Assembly (NCBI GenBank): GCA_003427395.1
Contig: BFEA01000598.1
Coordinates: 29,507-49,713 of the forward strand
Length of the DNA stretch: 20,207 bases
Origin: Chara braunii
Lineage: Eukaryota > Streptophyta > Charophyceae > Charales > Characeae
Direction of reading: 5' to 3'
The stretch's first letter is position 1. Each line of letters starts with the position of its first letter. Positions 16,426 to 20,207 of this stretch are shown here, in pieces. The notes under the pieces are model-generated. The model made no database searches. It was not told the DNA's origin and was given only the letters and a program-made list of their open reading frames with translations. Position numbers and translations under genes: made by a program.

Positions 16426-16940
16426 GTCTTTATCCTCGCACGCTATCCCGCCACCCCCTTGACTTCCTCACCCTCGAGCAGATCCGTACCCCCGTCACGT
16501 TCCCTTCCCATCCTTTCCATCCCCATCTCTTCCGTGACTTCTACTCTACCTGTTTACTTGCCACCGTCCACCCCCACGCCTCCCTTCAGTCCGCTGCACC
16601 CACATTCTGCTGGCATCTCCTGCTGTTCAGCGCTGCATGGGAGCGAAGCAACGTCGTTGAAGTCTATTGCGTTGCCACAGGGACAATCCCTGCTTGCCGC
16701 CACTTCGAAATCTTTCGAGCGACGCTTTTCCGTACCCTCTCGTCCCCCTATCGCGACTACCTCGCCTTCCTCCTCCGTAGAGGCGATCATTTCCCTCGCT
16801 TCCACCGAATCATCCGATATGAGGAGCTCCCGGTGACGATGGAAGGGATGAATCGCTTCCTACCCCCACTCCCTCCCCGTCATCCCCGCGAGATCCCCGA
16901 CATGTACCGCTTCTACTGGCCTATTCCAACTAGGCAGTAA
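16413..16940 (+). CDS. Accessory ORF C of the gypsy-like element, unrecognised
   Basis: 175 residues, intact from ATG 16413 to TAA. It overlaps ORF B by 13 bases. The protein is rich in Arg, His, Pro and aromatic residues (HPFHPHLFRDFY, FLLRRGDHFPRFHRIIRY, MYRFYWPIP) and likely basic. A stretch ending VATGTI with YLAFLLRRGDHF after it loosely resembles WTGTI and GDLIGFLFGLVRPG in ORF B, so B and C may be distant relatives; this is by eye only. A 20-base direct repeat (16368-16387 and 16433-16452) brackets the start codon. Function unknown. Confidence 0.65.
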   Translation: MRAIGLYPRTLSRHPLDFLTLEQIRTPVTFPSHPFHPHLFRDFYSTCLLATVHPHASLQSAAPTFCWHLLLFSAAWERSNVVEVYCVATGTIPACRHFEIFRATLFRTLSSPYRDYLAFLLRRGDHFPRFHRIIRYEELPVTMEGMNRFLPPLPPRHPREIPDMYRFYWPIPTRQ

Positions 16941-17432
16941 ATCCCATTCAGGACGACAACCAGCAGTGGTGCAGAGCAAACGGAGATCAGGTGGACTATC
17001 ATGGCGTCACCTGGACGATCTCCACGAGGCAGAGGGTTGCATATGACAGGGTTGCGGAGACCTTGCCACAGATGTTATCGCCATCTCATCTGCGACCCGG
17101 TTATCGTTCCTTGTACTTCCTTTGCTCTGTTGATACGCTTGGTTCCTCATGCATCACTCTGTTCTCCCCCTTTCGCTCTCCTTCTCCGCCATGACATGCA
17201 ATCAGGAGATTGCATAGTTTTGGAACCCCCTGCACGTAAGATATGTGACAAACCACTTCCCGTCCCCGTGCCATCTTTCGTACCCTTTCTTTTGCTTATA
17301 TCATACCAACCCCAGGAAAACCTTGTTTCGATTTCTTGATTTCGGGTGTCGCATTTTCCTTTTTTTTTCTTGAGAGCTTTTTCGACTTCTGAGTTCTGTT
17401 TTTTTTTTTTCTTTTTGCAAGTCGGGAAATAC
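16941..17432. other. Non-coding stretch after ORF C
   Basis: No convincing ORF. An 8-bp dyad, ATGCAATC-AGGA-GATTGCAT, lies at 17196-17215. T-rich runs at about 17360-17413 end in TTTTTGCAAG. It could be 3' untranslated sequence or the start of a 3' LTR. Confidence 0.4.
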
Positions 17433-17582
17433 ATGGGAATTTACGTGCGCCTTAGCGAGCGCACTAGGAATTGGGCTCGACAGTTGGGAATTCCGGGACA
17501 AGCGGAACTTCAACGTATCCTTTTTGAGTGTGTGAATGTTCTTGGCCGTGTCGGGGAAAACATTTCATCTGGAAACGAATAG
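17433..17582 (+). CDS. Short unrecognised ORF (49 residues)
   Basis: ATG 17433 follows a T-rich tract with a CAAG acceptor-like end. The product begins MGIYVRLSERTRNWARQLG, with helical character and no known motif. The frame is open upstream to 17346 but poly-Phe there. It may be an exon or a chance ORF. Confidence 0.2.
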   Translation: MGIYVRLSERTRNWARQLGIPGQAELQRILFECVNVLGRVGENISSGNE

Positions 17583-17689
17583 GCGTAGAATTTTCTTTTT
17601 CCGCGTTGCTCTTTCGCGAGCGGATATGGTGATTTCAATTTTGAATTAGGGTTGAAGCAAGCTGTAACTGTTTCGGTGCTTTTTTTTCT

Positions 17690-17870
17690 TTTTTCTTGTT
17701 GATGGCGCCATGCATGCAAAAGCTTTCTCCCCTCTGTCCCCGCATCGCTCCCTCCCGCGCTCCCTTTCCTTCTCCCTCCTCTTTCTCTCTCCCCGTAACT
17801 GTTTCTTTCTCTCTCTCCCTCCCTCCCCTGCCTTGCTGTTTGCGCGCCCATTTCCCTTTCTTGATCGTCT
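17690..17870. repeat. Pyrimidine-rich low-complexity tract
   Basis: Dense C/T sequence (CCCTCC, TCTCTC units). Minus-strand Arg/Glu/Lys-rich open frames across it are low-complexity translations. Confidence 0.7.
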
Positions 17871-17967
17871 GAATTTTAGACCCGTCTTGCGCCACCTCTC
17901 AAGCCTTTTTTTCACCCTCTGAGTCTGGCATACGACGCTCGGTCAATCCCCCGATAACTCCCGCCCG

Positions 17968-18200
17968 CCAATCAAGTGCGTGGATCGATAGGACCTTCCT
18001 ATCGCGCGACGAATCTGATTGGTTGAACCTTGAGTTACGAGGGATCAACATGGCGTTCATAGAGCACTCTTCTCAAAGTCTTCTCCTCCTGCTTCTCCTC
18101 CTACACCTCAACTCTCCTGTTGACTTCTCACTCTTCTATCTCCCCTTTCGCAACTATAAAACCCACAAGCGCGCCCGCAAATCTCTCTTACATTCTCGAC
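17968..18200 (+). promoter_or_regulatory. Probable RNA polymerase II promoter (CCAAT, dyad, TATA)
   Basis: CCAAT lies at 17968-17972 and an inverted copy (ATTGG) at 18018-18022. Between them is an 8-bp dyad, CGATAGGA-CCT-TCCTATCG, at 17986-18004. TATAAA is at 18155-18160 in CTATAAAACC. Initiation would be expected near 18185-18195 (CTCTTACATTC). It could be the U3 promoter of a 3' LTR or a host promoter. The spacing between CCAAT boxes and TATA (about 135-185 bases) is longer than usual. Confidence 0.55.
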
Positions 18201-18245
18201 TTCCAAGCCAGCTTCCGTGAAGCAGTGGCTAGGCATAGTGGATTG

Positions 18246-18440
18246 ATGCGAGTCGGAAAGTCCTGTCGAGCTGACGATAGGCTGGATGGTTGCGCGCTTA
18301 ATCACCACGACGGACTGTGGGATCTGAGCAAACCATGTCGAGTTTACGACAGCGGGGTGACGATCACAGTGGTGGGAGTTAGCACGCGACGGCCGGGATC
18401 GTCGGTGCGGCTAGGATGTTCGATGATTGGAGTTGAGTGA
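18246..18440 (+). CDS. Short ORF downstream of the predicted promoter
   Basis: 64 residues from the first ATG after the predicted start site (MRVGKSCRADDRLDGC onward). No motif is recognised. It may be a leader ORF or chance. Confidence 0.2.
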   Translation: MRVGKSCRADDRLDGCALNHHDGLWDLSKPCRVYDSGVTITVVGVSTRRPGSSVRLGCSMIGVE

Positions 18441-18570
18441 GTGATTGGTCCGGGGCCATAGTGGAATTAACAGCGAATGCGCCTTTGTTGCGGATTGTTA
18501 TCCTTGGCGTGAGTGTAAGGCGGCGACGCCGAACTTTTCTCTTTTCGGACCTAGTCATCTTCTATTTTGA

Positions 18571-18601
<31 letters not shown>

Positions 18602-19084
18602 TGCATGATGATGCATCTGAATGATTGTCCCGCTCTTGAATGGAAATGAGTCGGCATCCTGTGTGAAAGAACTTATTCTGAAACTCTTCCATTAGTCTCC
18701 TAGGTAATCCTCCTACGCAAGGACCCTGTCTTCTTGTCTTGCGAACGGTGGATGCGTGCGTACTGAGTAATACAATCCATCTTTTCCTGTGCATGTCTTA
18801 TTTTTTGCACCGTCCACAGTGAAATGCATGTATGAAATGTGTGACTCTTTTGTTGATTAGACGATTGTCATCGGGATTTTGTTCGAGAATGCAAGAGTGT
18901 TTAGATATGTAGCTCTGTTTGCACTCCGCATGCCGTCTGCCTTATGCTGCACGACATCAGCAGTCGAGCCATAAGGCGGCCCTGAGAAACCAAGCGCCGA
19001 GGGACCAACGTTGTGTTGGACTGATCGGACCCATAGCAATATGCGTGATCAAGCTGATTTGTATTCGCTCTCTCTTGTGTCAAA
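18441..19084. other. No gene recognised; contains a CT microsatellite
   Basis: Mixed-composition DNA with a CT run at about 18567-18598 and several short open frames without motifs on either strand. Confidence 0.4.
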
Positions 19085-19617
19085 AAGATTGGTTGGGGGA
19101 CGCGCGAATCGCTTTTGTTCTTAATGACGACTCAAGATATTTTGTGATTGATTGACATGTGGACTGACAAGTACCCTTCGATTGGGCGCCAGCCTCCCGT
19201 GTCTCCCATCCCGAGTGGGACGTACGAGAAGCCGTTGCACAAATTGGCGGGCAGTATTACTTCCCTCCGGCCAACCGCTGTTCTGGGTTCGTAGAAGCCG
19301 GGTTTGTTATTATCGATACACACGTCCCACCGTATTCGGTATTGTTACCATTTAACGAGTTGATCGTCATTTCGTGGACGGCAATAGAACCCCACTGGCC
19401 GCGCACTCTGTGCACCAAATGCCAGCGTTTCGATCGCTACGAATCAAAAGGCTTTCACTACCGGATACGGAGTGAAGACGAGCACAAGGAAAGAGCCACG
19501 CGGATGAGACCGTCTACGTCGGACGTGGAACTAACCAACGAACGACGACGAGATTTGATACGGAACGAGACACGCGAAGCATGCCAAATGCTTTCCGTTC
19601 TAAACGACGGACCGTAG
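19085..19617 (+). pseudogene. Unrecognised coding remnant with two in-frame TGA codons
   Basis: One frame runs from about 19085 to TAG 19615-19617 and reads as protein throughout: DARIAFVLNDDSRYFVID, TGA (19153), HVD, TGA (19165), QVPFDWAPASRVSHPEWD, IGGQYYFPPANRCSGF, PPYSVLLPFNELIV, LCTKCQRFDRY. A highly charged Arg/Glu tail follows. The CTKC pair may be half of a zinc site. Both TGA codons could be former CGA, the same decay seen in the gypsy genes. Codon style also resembles that element, so this may be another ORF of the same or a related retroelement. I cannot assign a family. Confidence 0.5.
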
Positions 19618-19864
19618 CCTGGTGGGAAGCGCGGCAATATTTTTTGGATTGAATTCGTATTTTTTCCTCCTCCAGCCTTGTCCGCGCGCGCTCCGCGATG
19701 CGCAAAAAAAACAATCGACTTGCTTCATCGGACCAACACGGGGGATTTCAGTTCCGTCTGTGTCCCCACACTCAATTTTCAAAAATCCTTGGCACACCCC
19801 ATCTTGCTGTCTTTCTAGGCCTCCTTCCGCATGCCTAACACTCCGAACGGAAGACAGCACAGGG

Positions 19865-19985
19865 CGTGAGGTTGCGCGTCACACACGGCCAAGTCCGCGT
19901 GCGGCCGTGCCACGCGCAAGCGGGCGCGCGCCCTCGAAATGCGCGCGCGCGGTTGGCCTGCGCACGTTGGCCAGTGCAAGCCTTT
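19865..19985. other. GC-rich, CpG-dense stretch with alternating GC runs
   Basis: It contains GCGGGCGCGCGCCC and GCGCGCGCGCGG and is clearly richer in G+C than its surroundings. It gives way sharply to poly(A) at 19989. No ORF is convincing. Confidence 0.6.
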
Positions 19986-20003
19986 GCTAAAAAAAAAAAA
20001 AAA

Positions 20004-20033
20004 ATCAAAAATTTCAGGGGGGGGATTTTTGAT
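20004..20033. other. 9-bp hairpin with G8 loop between A-rich runs
   Basis: ATCAAAAAT (20004-20012) pairs exactly with ATTTTTGAT (20025-20033) around TTCAGGGGGGGG. It is flanked by A-runs. Confidence 0.7.
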
Positions 20034-20072
20034 ATGTTAAAAAAAAAATTAAAAAAATAGAAAAAACAAATT

Positions 20073-20126
20073 TGATTGATTGATTGATCGATTGATTGAA
20101 TGATTGATTGATCCATTGATTGATCC

Positions 20127-20188
<62 letters not shown>

Positions 20189-20197
20189 CGATTGATC
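20073..20197. repeat. (TTGA)n tetranucleotide array
   Basis: About 30 units of TTGA/TGAT with occasional variants (ATCGATTG, TGAATGAT, ATCCATTG), ending in T9 at the window edge. Confidence 0.96.
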
Positions 20198-20207
20198 TTT
20201 TTTTTTT

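Larger units (their letters stand above)
9228..16940 (+). mobile_element. Ty3/gypsy-like LTR retrotransposon, 5' end missing, with three extra ORFs
   Basis: In order on the plus strand: gag with a CCHC knuckle, a DTGS protease, RT (YMDD) with RNase H, a PHD-like plus integrase ORF, and three overlapping unrecognised ORFs. Integrase after RT-RNase H is the Ty3/gypsy order. The left edge is inside gag at the LINE junction, so the 5' LTR, primer-binding site and N-terminal gag are absent. The right end is not defined: a 3' LTR may lie within 16941-18900, where a promoter-like region is seen, but I could not find TG...CA ends or a clear polypurine tract. The element is inactive through TGA codons and frameshifts. 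Confidence 0.85.

Noticed and set aside
15002-16940. Envelope-like genes
   Set aside because: No signal peptide, transmembrane segment or furin-like site is visible in any of the three ORFs.

Overview
The window reads as nuclear DNA from a large, repeat-rich eukaryotic genome. Evidence includes long dinucleotide and homopolymer tracts, a non-LTR retrotransposon ending in a poly(A) tail, and a Ty3/gypsy-type LTR retrotransposon. ORFs are often preceded by splice-acceptor-like sequence, and there are no bacterial signals. The LINE carries a plant-type zf-RVT zinc segment after its reverse transcriptase, which points to the green-plant lineage. A charophyte alga such as Chara is my best guess, but this is inference from style and not a match I could test.

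Layout. Bases 1-84 are a (TC)n/(CA)n microsatellite. From about 420 to 2766 is a plus-strand cluster: the C-terminal part of a Ulp1/SENP-type (C48) cysteine protease with its catalytic residues in place (519-929), then three consecutive small ORFs (1020-1685, 1871-2212, 2261-2766) that are diverged copies of one another and that I do not recognise. The third is broken by a frameshift. Bases 2767-3640 hold nothing I can assign. Bases 3640-6400 are a simple-repeat block: CT/GA tracts, an exact 84-bp tandem duplication, a 41-bp tandem duplication, a diverged repeat interrupted by A83-CGTG-A25, a CT tract with an N, and a 15-bp hairpin followed by T10.

Bases 6550-9228 are a 5'-truncated, decayed LINE on the minus strand. 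Its poly(A) tail is the T30 run at 6550-6579, and its coding remnant holds the C-terminal RT region and zf-RVT. It abuts directly a plus-strand Ty3/gypsy-like element that starts inside gag at about 9228. That element has gag with a CCHC knuckle, a DTGS protease, an RT-RNase H ORF ending at 13220, and a separate ORF with a PHD-like Cys/His cluster followed by an integrase (13291-15005). Three further ORFs (15002-15484, 15481-16425, 16413-16940) are chained to the integrase ORF and to each other by overlaps (ATGA, ATGA, 13 nt). I recognise none of the three.

Retroelement decay is patterned: the in-frame nonsense codons from gag to integrase are all TGA, most at places where Arg (CGA) would fit. 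Frameshifts are found only in gag and integrase. Downstream, 16941-18900 is largely non-coding and contains a plausible promoter (CCAAT, inverted CCAAT, an 8-bp dyad, TATAAA at 18155). This could be U3 of a 3' LTR, but I could not define LTR ends. Bases 19085-19617 hold another coding remnant, again broken only by TGA. The window ends with GC-rich DNA, an A-rich hairpin and a (TTGA)n array.

The two regions most worth attention are the protease plus three-paralogue cluster at the left, and the overlapping accessory ORFs behind the integrase.
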